Under the pieces are notes generated by a model. The model did not search any database and had not been told where the DNA came from. It worked only from the letters and a program-made list of their open reading frames with translations. The position numbers and the translations under genes are program-made. This document shows positions 10,801 through 18,804 of a stretch of DNA of 64,000 nucleotides, piece after piece; within the stretch, counting starts at the first letter, position 1; the number at the start of each line of letters is the position of its first letter. Origin of the DNA: Paenibacillus tyrphae (GTDB lineage: Bacteria > Bacillota > Bacilli > Paenibacillales > NBRC-103111); assembly GCF_024158745.1 (NCBI RefSeq), contig NZ_JAMZAW010000006.1, positions 124,001-188,000 of the forward strand, written 5' to 3'.

Positions 10801-11135
10801 TGTGTCAACGATATTATGAGAAGTCGTATAATTACGGAATAACTCCGGGGACAGTGAGTTATGAAGGGTTTATAACGGCCTACTCTGAAGGCGGCTACAT
10901 CATTGCAGACGGTGGACAGTTTACAGTAGCCAAGAGAACCATCCCAACTATGAAGGTATATTCTCCGTTCACAGGCGCAATTTCCAAAGCGCGGAGATTC
11001 GGTGACGTCAATGATTCGGCGGTCAGCGGGATGGAGTACGCTTCGACAAATCGTGCCGGGAGACTCTATTACGGTAGTGGTGGCATGTCGGCGGGAACAT
11101 ATATATGGCACTGGACGGCCGACGCTGAAATCTAA
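7860..11135 (+). CDS. Tail fibre / receptor-binding protein, paralogue 3
   Basis: A 1091-residue protein starting at TTG 7860, chosen because of the strong AGGGGGGGAT upstream and because it yields MSSNKTPHLNLHHW, matching the other fibres. Conserved and variable blocks alternate as in the paralogues up to about residue 720. The C-terminal 350 residues are unique: 'AIINGGFDVAQRGSS' starts a jelly-roll module of the kind seen in phage fibres ('NG.FDIWQRG'), followed by 'FQPRHFADELALCQRYYEKS', a common linker before the terminal tip. It is followed by two small genes and a terminator. Confidence 0.75.
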   Translation: MSSNKTPHLNLHHWTGSDQVLRAEFNENFEKLDAYGSQLMAADATPVHLNHGMQVVNVKQTSMLKNVSIKGRTLVNLLGRAGNCEDVGNWNDYHTTHALDPNNFVYGSNGLKVTIADGYTIGSAVTVRGFNFDADKYYLLMGELKNGNATQMNLSISGQGPPTATNAVVDTSKFTLAFGKFTGISATDVGINVTATGTAGQFGYADGVRLFEISKDDYDAIDRMTPEQIAVKWPYVEDRKSIYSPYILKYGENLLPPFTEWEMIRTDGGTNILGPYKIQQQTTAKDTWLGTAKLPCMPSTPYTLSMNHTGKMLLRFYKKDGTFVDAGGGFTAEQSVTGTSPSDVSYIVVYTVNPEPVGTFTFEKGMLNVGPTALPFKPRNDDMLLFPNVQLASSADGTVCDQLFKSGGKYWKHTRIKTMVLDGSKSWKRTGNYTGFKQLSLESPVFPITGDLGLFMKYDKVLPNLTGIPSAPDRGAIAQDSGIVYVTVSDEDSGWWDKYEPSEEEIKAYFYGWKLIDTSGKPWSGGEARFKRWYAYWSPGAVWNPDKENEFTKKTAPSNLAPGYQPYSLQYQLAVPTVEEIRVEGGITFHSGLNQVEVGTGMIVRERANPIDLDGNYLINNTAASGSTLKNRTNRILTVFRNDRIDLAWIKRDSFKSSSAYGGADAFIPALSGGYDPTAVYTVTYLARDQYALTCNLESIQSEYASNLRTVVDTLAVNQADMSEQVSVVQGIKDRLEAALPLNAMSRQAIINGGFDVAQRGSSVIRNGNYGSENAYGYGLDRWVGQVFAGTGGTGSSSFTMSQQPFALSQTAVPGNPKYFGRLSVTSVGTKGTRSAFMRMAQFVESVFTFAGQKCTVSFWAKASSSRQIAVSLFQNFGYGSPSSSVSCPGGKTINLTTAWQFFIVTFDVPSIAGKTLGTSKSDYLGLYFIPYKQDNDVISIPSDEVGTYETGDFDFAQVQLCAGDVTLPFQPRHFADELALCQRYYEKSYNYGITPGTVSYEGFITAYSEGGYIIADGGQFTVAKRTIPTMKVYSPFTGAISKARRFGDVNDSAVSGMEYASTNRAGRLYYGSGGMSAGTYIWHWTADAEI

Positions 11136-11153
11136 TGAAAAGGGGCACGCCTT

Positions 11154-11522
11154 ATGGACGCTTACAAACACTACGTACGCACGGACGAGGCCGATCTCGT
11201 CATTCACGGATTTTCGACCGCGTTCGAAACGCCAGAGCCGACGGACATTTGCATTGACGAAAACGCTGGCAGGCATTTTGCGACACAACTACGCAACGAG
11301 CGCTTGCAATGCAAATACAAGTGGCAAAGCGGAGCGCTCGCCGAACGAAGCCAAGTGGAGTTGGATGCCGAGTGGGCTGCCCGACTAGTTGCGCAAATGA
11401 CGCCCGAAGAAAAGATTGCTGCGCTGACCGCGCAATTGAAAAAGCAAGAAGAACAAGCAGCAGCCGTCAGCGCCGACTTGCAGGCATTCATGGAATATTT
11501 CATGAGCAAAGGGGAGGAGTAG
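11154..11522 (+). CDS. Small coiled-coil fibre accessory protein
   Basis: A 122-residue protein with ribosome site AAAAGGGGC before ATG 11154. Residues 1-75 form a compact, probably beta-rich domain. Residues 80-122 hold a helical coiled coil ('MTPEEKIAALTAQLKKQEEQ'). Small proteins of this layout commonly follow fibre genes and precede XkdX-like proteins in Firmicute tail loci. The function is unknown; a fibre assembly or attachment role is inferred from position only. Confidence 0.55.
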   Translation: MDAYKHYVRTDEADLVIHGFSTAFETPEPTDICIDENAGRHFATQLRNERLQCKYKWQSGALAERSQVELDAEWAARLVAQMTPEEKIAALTAQLKKQEEQAAAVSADLQAFMEYFMSKGEE

Positions 11523-11529
11523 ACCCGCC

Positions 11530-11796
11530 ATGCCAAACTTGCCGTTTCTTGTCTCTACTTATGCGCGCAACATTACCATATTTGGTAACGAGCGCTTGAC
11601 GCCTCGGGATGGTTTCAAAGGGGTACCGGAAAGCTACTGTACGGATGTGAAAAGCTATGTAGCCCGCAATTATGATTATGACGAGCTTGACCGCGCTCTG
11701 GATAAAGGCTGGATCAGTCGGCAAGAGCTTGACGACATTATGGCTTTAAAAACCGAAGCGGATCCCATCATTAAACTGGCGAACTTAAGTTTTTGA
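11530..11796 (+). CDS. XkdX-like small protein
   Basis: An 88-residue protein whose second half (about 'VKSYVARNYDYDELDRALDKGWISRQELDDI') has the short acidic helix pair typical of XkdX-family proteins, which follow tail-fibre genes in PBSX-like elements. The role of the family is unknown. It is the last gene before a strong terminator, so fibre 3 and its two accessories may form their own transcription unit. Confidence 0.5.
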   Translation: MPNLPFLVSTYARNITIFGNERLTPRDGFKGVPESYCTDVKSYVARNYDYDELDRALDKGWISRQELDDIMALKTEADPIIKLANLSF

Positions 11797-11823
11797 AGTC
11801 GGTTCCTTTGGGTTATTCGACCG

Positions 11824-11860
11824 TAGCGCGAACGAATGATTTCTTCGCGCTATTTTATTT
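11824..11860 (+). terminator. Rho-independent terminator after fibre 3 module
   Basis: Stem TAGCGCGAA pairs perfectly with TTCGCGCTA (11824-11852) and is followed by TTTTATTT. It separates the fibre 3 module from fibre 4. Confidence 0.75.
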
Positions 11861-11878
11861 GGAAATGAGGGATTATTG

Positions 11879-14380
11879 GTGAGCGGCAATAAAACTTCAA
11901 ATTTGCGATTGCATCATTGGACAGGCGCGGATCAGGTCTTAAGGACAGAATTTAACGAGAACTTCGAGAAGATAGATGCTTTTGCGGGTCAACTGCTGGC
12001 AGAGGATCCGACCCCGGTGGAGCTAGGCTATGGGATGCAAGTTATCAATGCGAAGCAGACCAGTATGTTGGAGAACGTCAGCATCAAAGGAAGGACCTTG
12101 GTGAACCTGCTCGGGCGGGATGGGAATTGTGAAGATTCGACCAAGTTCAAAACCGGAAACGGCGCCGTACTAACGACGGATACAACACATTACGTTTACG
12201 GAACAAGGAGCTTGAAGGTCGAGATTCCAACAGGTTCTACGTCTGGCAATGCATTTTTAGAAGTATCCAGCTTGATTAAGAATGATCAGAAAAAAAAGTA
12301 TATTCTCATCGGTGAAGTGAAGAATGGCAACGGTACAAGCGGAGTCCTTAAATTTTCAGACGAGGCCGGGTACGGTGTTTTAGCATCCTTTGTCACCGAT
12401 GCAACAAGATTTAACCTTACCTATGCCAAAATTGACGCCAGTCAAATCAAGGTTTCAAGTTCTTTTAGACTTGTGTTTTTTATCGTGCTAGGGTCGGGAG
12501 GTCAGTATGCGTATGTAGACGGTATCCGCCTCTACGAAATTTCACAAGCGGAATACGATGCGCTTGATGGCATGACGCCGGAGCAGATCGCCGCCAAATG
12601 GCCTTATGTCGATGATATGAAAAGCATCTACTCGCCATATGTCATCAAGTACGGGGAAAACCTGCTGCCGCCGTTCAGCGAGTATAAGCTTACAAACGGG
12701 AACGGGGTCGCAACCGATCCGTATGCTTTGACGATTACATCAACGGGAACGGACGTTTTGCAGAATGAGTGCTATATCGATATTCCGGCCAAGCCAAATA
12801 CAACCTATACGCTAAGTTGCCCTGCCATGACAGGCAAAGCTAAATTTATTTCTCTCGATTCCAGCAAGATGATGATTACAAATGGAACTTATTCGACTTC
12901 GCAACGACAGAGTAAGACTACGGAGGCGAATTGTGCTTATTTACGCGTGCTGTTTTCTGCGGATTCCGCAGGAACGTTCACATTCACGAATCCGATGCTT
13001 AATCTCGGTCCAGATGCGCTACCGTTCAAGCCGCGTAACGACGATTACTTGCTCTTCCCGAACATCCAACTCGCCTCAAACGTTGATGGGACAGTCTACG
13101 ATACGCTGTTTCAGCGTGACGGGAAGTATTGGAAGCAGACGCGGTTCAAGACGGTGGATTTGGACGGGAATTTAGGGTGGCGGCTATATCAAGATGGTTC
13201 AGGGTACAGAACAGTGGAAATATCCATAGCTGACGGCCTTTCGGACACTGAAAAAGTTATCAAATATGATGGGAAAACTATTCCCCATGTGTTTCCATTG
13301 ACAGGTGCAGATCAGTCGATTCTATCCCAAAGCTCGCGTGTTTTACGACTAACCGTTTCCAACTCAGACAGCGGCTGGGGTGATTTGTACAAGGATCTAT
13401 CAACAAACGAAATTAAGGCGTATTTCCTTGGGTACAAAATGTATGTCGCGGGTGGCAGCGGTGATATCCACTATAACGGGTCCGGGATAAAAGCATGGGC
13501 GTACAGGAGACCCGACGGCGGGTGGCAGGACGTAGGAATTAATGCCCCAACGACTCCAGCACCTGGATTCACACCGTACAAACTACAATACCAGCTTATC
13601 GAGGCGACCGTCGAAGAAATTGCGTCCGAGGGCGAAATCACGTTGCACGAGGGGCCGAATCAGATTGAAGTAGGTAATGGGATGATTGTAAGGGAGAAGA
13701 CTGTTCCTTTTTATGATGTATTTTTAAACGAATACTTTCTCAATGCTCATAGCGTGAAGGCACCTTTACGCGCTGGGGTTAGGAAGTATATTACTGTATA
13801 TCGCGGAAATCACGCCGATAAAAAATGGTCTTTTGGAACAGGTGGTCCAGAGAGCAGAAATTACGCCGTAATACCCGCAAGCAACTACGATCCCGCCGCT
13901 GCCTACACCGTCACTTATCTGGCTCTCGACCAATACGCGCTCACCTGCAACCTTGAATCCATCCAAGGCGAGTATGCGAGCAACTTGAAAAAGGTTGTCG
14001 ATCAACTGGCAGCCCATCAAGCGGACGTAGAGGCCCGGGTCAGTGCGACGGAAAATTTAGCCCGACAAGTACATATCAGCCAGAAAGGCGTCGTAAACCC
14101 TTGGGGGGATAACAACAGCGCGATAAGCAAAGCCATCAATGGCTATCAAAAATTGCCGAGCGGTCTCATCCTTCAATGGGGTACGGCATTGATAAGCAAC
14201 TCCGGAGCGGTGACGTTTCCCGTTGCGTTTCCTAACTATGTGATGCATGTCTATGGTCAAGTGGAAACATCCGTGGCCTCGCAAACCGTTGGAATCGGAA
14301 GCTACTCGAACACGCAGTTCATGGCATGGACGGTAACAGGGCCGCCACAAACTATCCATTGGTTTGCCATTGGTTACTGA
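11879..14380 (+). CDS. Tail fibre / receptor-binding protein, paralogue 4
   Basis: An 833-residue protein. GTG 11879 is preferred over TTG 11876 because spacing from GAGGG is better and it gives MSGNKTSNLRLHHW, in register with the paralogues. The mosaic body is shared with fibres 1-3. The unique C-terminus starts near residue 730 ('VHISQKGVVNP') and ends in a small domain with 'LPSGLILQWGTALISNSGAV' and 'FPVAFPNYVMHVYGQ', typical of gp53-like fibre tips. A DUF4376-type companion follows after 13 bases. Confidence 0.75.
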   Translation: MSGNKTSNLRLHHWTGADQVLRTEFNENFEKIDAFAGQLLAEDPTPVELGYGMQVINAKQTSMLENVSIKGRTLVNLLGRDGNCEDSTKFKTGNGAVLTTDTTHYVYGTRSLKVEIPTGSTSGNAFLEVSSLIKNDQKKKYILIGEVKNGNGTSGVLKFSDEAGYGVLASFVTDATRFNLTYAKIDASQIKVSSSFRLVFFIVLGSGGQYAYVDGIRLYEISQAEYDALDGMTPEQIAAKWPYVDDMKSIYSPYVIKYGENLLPPFSEYKLTNGNGVATDPYALTITSTGTDVLQNECYIDIPAKPNTTYTLSCPAMTGKAKFISLDSSKMMITNGTYSTSQRQSKTTEANCAYLRVLFSADSAGTFTFTNPMLNLGPDALPFKPRNDDYLLFPNIQLASNVDGTVYDTLFQRDGKYWKQTRFKTVDLDGNLGWRLYQDGSGYRTVEISIADGLSDTEKVIKYDGKTIPHVFPLTGADQSILSQSSRVLRLTVSNSDSGWGDLYKDLSTNEIKAYFLGYKMYVAGGSGDIHYNGSGIKAWAYRRPDGGWQDVGINAPTTPAPGFTPYKLQYQLIEATVEEIASEGEITLHEGPNQIEVGNGMIVREKTVPFYDVFLNEYFLNAHSVKAPLRAGVRKYITVYRGNHADKKWSFGTGGPESRNYAVIPASNYDPAAAYTVTYLALDQYALTCNLESIQGEYASNLKKVVDQLAAHQADVEARVSATENLARQVHISQKGVVNPWGDNNSAISKAINGYQKLPSGLILQWGTALISNSGAVTFPVAFPNYVMHVYGQVETSVASQTVGIGSYSNTQFMAWTVTGPPQTIHWFAIGY

Positions 14381-14393
14381 GGAGGGACTTCAA

Positions 14394-15131
14394 GTGGCTC
14401 AATATTATGTGGAGTTTGATGCGAAAGGGAATATCCTTGCTTTCTACAATGACGATGTGTGGGACGTGGATAAAATCCCTTCCATGGTTGTCCAGATCAC
14501 CGAAGAGCAATGGAAGGACGCCGTCAGCGAACAAGGAAAGTACGTTGTTCAAAATGGCGAATTTTGTGTGCCTACCGAAGACCAGAGGAAGAAGTGGCTC
14601 GCTATCCAACATCTTTATCCGACCGCCGTGCGAATGGTTGATTTCGTCGTACAGGACGACTTGGATGGCAAGGGGGCCTACATTGCGCAATGGAACCTTG
14701 ACGCTCCGAAACCGACGGACGAAGAGCTGCAAGCCGCGTTGGAAGCGATGCAGCCCAAGGAATCGGATAATTCCATAGAACAAAAGAAAGCCGAAAAGCT
14801 GCGTTACTTGGACAAGTGCTGCTCGCAAGCCATTACCGGAACCTTTCTGTCTTCCGCTGTCGGCGAAATGCATGAGTATTCGTATGACTTGGAAGCTCAA
14901 ATCAATATGCATTCTTTGAAGGAATTGTTTGCGACGGATCCTGCCTTGAAAGAAGCGAAATGGAACACTCGCGATGTGGGCGTTATCGTACATACCAAAG
15001 ACCAATTTTCCCGGTTATGGACGGACGGCATGATGCACAAGATCGCCCAGTTGGATAAATTAAGATTTCTTGAATCCAAACTGCAAGCGGCAACCTCATC
15101 TTCCGAGATTGAGCAAATCAAGTGGAGTTGA
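14394..15131 (+). CDS. DUF4376-type fibre companion protein, copy 2
   Basis: A 245-residue protein. GTG 14394 is chosen because GAGGAGGG directly precedes it and the frame upstream overlaps the fibre. Residues 1-60 (AQYYVEFDAKGNILAFYND) and about 80-120 are tail-accessory-like. Residues 135-245 form the DUF4376-like domain shared with the proteins at 3791 and 24986 (WNTRDVGVIVHTKDQFSRLW). It is probably a chaperone or cap of fibre 4; this is inferred. Confidence 0.6.
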   Translation: MAQYYVEFDAKGNILAFYNDDVWDVDKIPSMVVQITEEQWKDAVSEQGKYVVQNGEFCVPTEDQRKKWLAIQHLYPTAVRMVDFVVQDDLDGKGAYIAQWNLDAPKPTDEELQAALEAMQPKESDNSIEQKKAEKLRYLDKCCSQAITGTFLSSAVGEMHEYSYDLEAQINMHSLKELFATDPALKEAKWNTRDVGVIVHTKDQFSRLWTDGMMHKIAQLDKLRFLESKLQAATSSSEIEQIKWS

Positions 15132-15196
15132 CCCGGAGCGCAATGGAACAGGCAAGATAGGGCCAGACTAGCCCGCCGGAAAGGAGGTGAACTCCA

Positions 15197-15226
15197 ATGA
15201 AACGCACAAGGAGGCTGAAAACATGA
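15197..15226 (+). CDS. Nine-codon micro-ORF with a perfect ribosome site (leader peptide candidate)
   Basis: AAGGAGGTGA at 15181-15190 is the best Shine-Dalgarno in the area. At seven bases spacing it starts an ATG at 15197 encoding MKRTRRLKT. Its TGA overlaps the ATG of the next gene (ATGA at 15223-15226). This fits translational coupling or a leader peptide. It may also be incidental, because the downstream gene has its own AAGGAGG. Confidence 0.35.
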   Translation: MKRTRRLKT

Positions 15227-16077
15227 GAGCTGAAATTCAAGCGCGCCTGATCGCACAATTGCCTGAGATCGGGGGGCGCTGCTACCAGCTTCACGAGGTC
15301 AGCTCATCCACGCCGAAGCCGTATTTGGTGCTGCTTCAGCGCAAGGAGGAGCAGGAAGAGCCGTGGAGGGGGCTTGTCCGCCATTACGAGGTGCGGTGCT
15401 ACAGCGGAATGGCGTCTTTTCACGAAGTCGATGCGCTGATGGCTAAAGTCAAGCAGGCGCTGGATGGACAGCGCTTGACGGAAGGCGGCGCGGGCGGCGC
15501 ATCGTTTACATGCCGTTACGAGGGCACGCATCGTTCGGATGAAGTGGATACGACGCTGTCGGCTATATCAAGAAGCGCCAGATTTTCCGTACAGATCAAG
15601 CCTTCCGGAGGGACGGATGCCGCAACCGCTGCAGACCCGTGGGTGGAAGCGCTGGCCAAATGGACAAGCCTTCAATTGCCTTCCGAATGGAAGGTGTACC
15701 GCAACACATGGCCTGTCGATTATTTGGCTCCATCGATCTTGTGGAGGCTGAACGACGTTGAGATGCGGGATCAGGGCAGCGTCCTATGCCAATTAAAGAA
15801 AAAGATTACGGGGCATGTTCTGGGCCGCACCTTGGCGGAGCAAAATTCGAAGGCCACCGAGATGGTCAGCAAGCTGATCGGCGCCAAAAAAATCATGTTG
15901 GATGAAGCGAACAAGAGGTACGTCACGATTGTCGGTCCCGCCTTGCACACGCCGAAGGACGAAATGATCGAAGGTCAGCTGACGCTGACATTGAGCAGAA
16001 TGGTGGATCGCCGTTCTCGGGACGAACCAACGGCTGTGTTGATTGGCGGCGTTAAACCCAATGCCATTATTGAATAA
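15223..16077 (+). CDS. Probable tail terminator / tail completion protein
   Basis: A 284-residue protein. ATG 15223 follows AAGGAGG; a longer frame from GTG 15187 is possible. Residues 1-140 resemble phage tail terminator/completion proteins, with a 'PYLVLLQRKEEQ' strand and a beta-alpha layout. Residues 150-284 form a second domain with 'WKVYRNTWPVDYLAPSILWR'. It lies just upstream of the sheath gene, in the place held by xkdI/xkdJ in PBSX. The assignment is by position and general fold; the C-terminal domain is unrecognised. Confidence 0.5.
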   Translation: MRAEIQARLIAQLPEIGGRCYQLHEVSSSTPKPYLVLLQRKEEQEEPWRGLVRHYEVRCYSGMASFHEVDALMAKVKQALDGQRLTEGGAGGASFTCRYEGTHRSDEVDTTLSAISRSARFSVQIKPSGGTDAATAADPWVEALAKWTSLQLPSEWKVYRNTWPVDYLAPSILWRLNDVEMRDQGSVLCQLKKKITGHVLGRTLAEQNSKATEMVSKLIGAKKIMLDEANKRYVTIVGPALHTPKDEMIEGQLTLTLSRMVDRRSRDEPTAVLIGGVKPNAIIE

Positions 16078-16101
16078 TTTTAAAAGGAGAGAATGAGTCA
16101 C

Positions 16102-16269
16102 ATGTCGATGTATACTCGCGAAGAGTTAATGGCGAACGCCTTAACTGTATTTGGCGTGTCTCCGGAAGCGGTTATCGGAGCGTTGTTCGGAGCAGAGGAA
16201 GAAACGTTTTCGGTAGAGGAAGCACGGGAGCGCATTGAACAATTTATGAATAGGAGAGTGAATGAGTAA
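16102..16269 (+). CDS. YqzN/YkzM-domain small protein
   Basis: A 55-residue protein starting MSMYTREELMANALTVFGVS. The motif 'YTREEL...VSPEAVIGALFG...FSVEEAR..IE.F' matches the YqzN/YkzM family, whose members lie immediately upstream of the sheath gene in PBSX and skin elements. The stop codon overlaps the sheath start (TAATG), indicating translational coupling. Ribosome site AAAAGGAGAG. The function of the family is unknown; an early sheath-related role is inferred. Confidence 0.75.
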   Translation: MSMYTREELMANALTVFGVSPEAVIGALFGAEEETFSVEEARERIEQFMNRRVNE

Positions 16270-17741
16270 TGGCAGGAGGAACTTGGAGTACGGTAGATAA
16301 ATCGGTTTTGCCAGGCATGTATGTGAATTTTCAGGCGGCGGCCTTGGCTTCGATTCAATCGGGCGCGCGGGGCGTCGTTGGCGTTCCGGTTAAGGCACAC
16401 TGGGGGCCGGTACGCAGCTTTGTAGAAATTACAAGCGAAGCGGGCATTTTGGAGAACTTCGGTGGTGACACGGATGGCAACGCTACCGCTTTGACGACGT
16501 TGAAGCTGGCGCTGCTGGGCGGAGCGAAAAAGGTGGTCGCATACCGTCTGGCCGATAACACGGTAGCCGCTTCCGCTTTGACGCTTCAAGATACGGCAGG
16601 AACGCCGAAGGATGTTCTCAAGTTGAATGCCAAATACCCCGGCGCGCGAGGCAACAACTTTAAGGTAACGATTCAACCGGATATCGCGGACGCGACCAAG
16701 AAGAGTATGAAGCTTTTTGAAGGTACGAAGCTTCTGAAAACGTTTGTCTTCGCGAGCGGAAAGGTTCAAACGGTTGTCGATGCCATCAACAACGACAGCG
16801 GCAACGTGTGGGTGACGGCGACCAAGCTGGATGACGGCAGTGGCGAGCTTAAGGATATTTCCAACGTAGCGCTCGCGGGCGGCAATTCGGGGATTGGCGG
16901 CGTGACGGCGACCGATTACACGAATGCGCTAACGGCGTTTGAAACGCGCGATTTCAACTATTTTGCACTGGACGGCGTTTCGGACTCGGCTATTCAAGCC
17001 AGCGTTGTGGCATGGGTGAAACGAATTCGCTCCGAAGGCAAAGGGGCGGTTGTCGTGCTCGGAGGCAGCCTCGCGGACGATACGGCTGCAGATGCCGTGA
17101 ACAAGGCGAGCGCGCGCAGTACGGCGAACTTCAACCATGAGGGCGTTATTAACGTGGGGACAGGCGTGGTCTGGAATGGCGTGAGCTATAGCTCCGCTCA
17201 AGTATCTGCTTACGTCGCCGGTGTGATCGCCGGACAGAAGCTTAGCGAATCCGCGACGTATGCCGCTTCGCCATTCAGCGATGTCGTTCGCCGATGGACG
17301 CGTAGCGAGCAAGAGCTTGCGGTGACGAACGGCGTGTTCTTATTTTACCATGACGGCCGAATCGTGAAGGCGCTTAGAGCCGTCAACTCGCTCGTCACCT
17401 TGCGTCAAGGCCAGAACAGCTCTTGGAAAAAAATTAGAACGATTCGCGTCATGGATGCCATTAACAGCGATTTGATGCAAGCGGCCGAGAGCAACTATAT
17501 CGGCAAAGTGAACAATACCGAGGAAGGCCGTCTCGCCCTTGTCGGCGCATCGAAGCAGTACATGCAGTCGCTGGTTCAAGGCGGCGTCATTGAAGCGACC
17601 GGCTGGGACGTGTATTTGAACCCGCTCTATTATGGTCCGTCGGCAACGATCACTCCGGCTCCAGATCAAGTCTATATTCAGTGGGAAGCGCGGTTAACGG
17701 ACGCGATGGAGCAAATTTTCGGAACCTTTATCGTGCTGTAA
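16269..17741 (+). CDS. xkdK: Contractile tail sheath protein XkdK
   Basis: A 490-residue protein. Its start (GTWSTVDKSVLPGMYVNFQA) and 'GARGVVGVPVKAHWGP' are characteristic of PBSX/skin XkdK sheath proteins, and the length is close to the family norm (about 465). Many subunits form the contractile sheath around the tube. C-terminal blocks ('RIRVMDAINSDLMQAAESNY', 'YIGKVNNTEEGRL') belong to the conserved inter-subunit handshake region. Presence of a sheath shows that the particle is of the contractile (myovirus or R-type tailocin) kind. Confidence 0.92.
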   Translation: MAGGTWSTVDKSVLPGMYVNFQAAALASIQSGARGVVGVPVKAHWGPVRSFVEITSEAGILENFGGDTDGNATALTTLKLALLGGAKKVVAYRLADNTVAASALTLQDTAGTPKDVLKLNAKYPGARGNNFKVTIQPDIADATKKSMKLFEGTKLLKTFVFASGKVQTVVDAINNDSGNVWVTATKLDDGSGELKDISNVALAGGNSGIGGVTATDYTNALTAFETRDFNYFALDGVSDSAIQASVVAWVKRIRSEGKGAVVVLGGSLADDTAADAVNKASARSTANFNHEGVINVGTGVVWNGVSYSSAQVSAYVAGVIAGQKLSESATYAASPFSDVVRRWTRSEQELAVTNGVFLFYHDGRIVKALRAVNSLVTLRQGQNSSWKKIRTIRVMDAINSDLMQAAESNYIGKVNNTEEGRLALVGASKQYMQSLVQGGVIEATGWDVYLNPLYYGPSATITPAPDQVYIQWEARLTDAMEQIFGTFIVL

Positions 17742-17791
17742 GCCGATCATTCGAAGCAAATTTTTTGCGATAACCTAAGGAGGACTAACAA

Positions 17792-18199
17792 ATGTCATTA
17801 GATGCGAGCAGAGTCATACTTGGAACGTACGGTCAAGTATTTATCGACGGGAATTGGCAAGCGAATTTCAACCATTTGGAAGCCAAGGTAGAGGTTCAGA
17901 AGAAAGAGCTGAATCTCTCCGGAGATTCCTGGGTTCGCCATAAGCTGGGCGCGAAGAAGGGAACGGGAACGGTCAGCGGGTTTAAAGTGACCAGCTTTAT
18001 GCTGGAAAAAGGCTTTACTAAATTCGAGATTATTTCCAAATTGGCAGACCCGGAAAGCTACGGCTTCGAGCGCGTGCGTCTGGTCAACGTCATTCCGGAC
18101 CGCCTGCAGCTTGCCAACTGGACGGCCGGCGAAGAAGTGAAAGAAGAAATTTCTTTCACGTTTGAAGGCTACGAGCTTTTAGACCCGATTAAAGCGTAA
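17792..18199 (+). CDS. xkdM: Tail tube protein XkdM
   Basis: A 135-residue protein with ribosome site AAGGAGG. 'LGTYGQVFIDGNWQANFNHLEAKV' (split here as N-terminal strand pair) and 'RHKLGAKKGTGTVSG' are typical of XkdM (DUF2001) tube proteins. It directly follows the sheath gene, as in PBSX. It polymerises into the inner tube that is driven out on contraction. Confidence 0.9.
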   Translation: MSLDASRVILGTYGQVFIDGNWQANFNHLEAKVEVQKKELNLSGDSWVRHKLGAKKGTGTVSGFKVTSFMLEKGFTKFEIISKLADPESYGFERVRLVNVIPDRLQLANWTAGEEVKEEISFTFEGYELLDPIKA

Positions 18200-18234
18200 C
18201 GACAAAAGTAACGGTACAAAGGAGAAGATAAACG

Positions 18235-18624
18235 ATGATGGATGAACAAATTTTGCAAAGACTGCTGGAAGCGGACCGTATCCCGGAAAAAACGGTAAAC
18301 CTGTCTCGTCTGGGAGTTCCTGTCACGCTGCGCGGATTAACCGGCAAGCAAGTTTACTTGCTTCGCGAGCGCTGCACGGAGCGCACGGAAAGAAAAGGGC
18401 AGATGGTGGAGCGTCTGGATGAAGAGCAGTTCAACGTAGCTTTGATCGCGGCCTCTACGGTTTCCCCCAATTGGGGGGACTCCCGTTTGCTGGCGAAATA
18501 CCAGGCGAGCGGAGCCGAGGAGGTTATCAAGCGGATTTTGCTGGCGGGCGAACTGTCTGCGCTCGGCGACTCCGTGCTCGACGTTAGCGGCTTCAATACG
18601 ACGCTGGAAGAAGTAAAAAACTAA
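18235..18624 (+). CDS. xkdN: Tail assembly chaperone XkdN (gpG-like, 0-frame product)
   Basis: A 129-residue protein with 'LLEADRIPEKTVNLSRLGVP' and 'ALIAASTVSPNWGDSRLL', as in XkdN chaperones that load the tape measure during tail assembly. It sits between tube and tape measure genes. The last codons before the stop form a slippery A-AAA-AAC heptamer, so a longer -1 product (gpGT-like) is expected; see the separate entry. Confidence 0.85.
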   Translation: MMDEQILQRLLEADRIPEKTVNLSRLGVPVTLRGLTGKQVYLLRERCTERTERKGQMVERLDEEQFNVALIAASTVSPNWGDSRLLAKYQASGAEEVIKRILLAGELSALGDSVLDVSGFNTTLEEVKN

Positions 18625-18788
18625 TCGTCTCCGGCGGACTTGGAGGAATGCTCCATGCCATATGGGTAAGACATCACCTCCGCCCCGGAGAATTCTGGAA
18701 GCTCCCTCGCGGGGAACAGCTCTTCCTGCTCGCCAGTATGGAACTGGAGCTTGAGCATGAAGAGAAAGTTCGTCAAATGAGAGAATGA
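18615..18788 (+). CDS. -1 frameshift extension of XkdN (gpGT-like C-terminal part)
   Basis: The heptamer A AAA AAC (18615-18621) lies in the correct phase one codon before the 0-frame stop. A small hairpin TCTCC/GGAGG (18628-18646) begins six bases later, an ideal distance for a stimulator. A -1 shift reads 55 more codons (18621-18785, stop TGA at 18786). The extension contains 'MLHAIWVRHHLRPGEFWKLP' and 'EQLFLLASMELELEHE', a Trp/His-rich helical segment like the T part of tail chaperone pairs. It could alternatively start alone at ATG 18648. Phage G/GT frameshifting is established for this gene position; its use here is inferred. Confidence 0.7.
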   Translation, partial: KKLIVSGGLGGMLHAIWVRHHLRPGEFWKLPRGEQLFLLASMELELEHEEKVRQMRE

Positions 18789-18804
18789 AAGAAGTGAAGT
18801 GCAG

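Noticed and set aside
1272..14380. Diversity-generating retroelement or invertase-driven switching of fibres
   Set aside because: No reverse transcriptase, template repeat or recombinase gene is in the window, and all four fibres have the same orientation. Only homologous exchange remains plausible.
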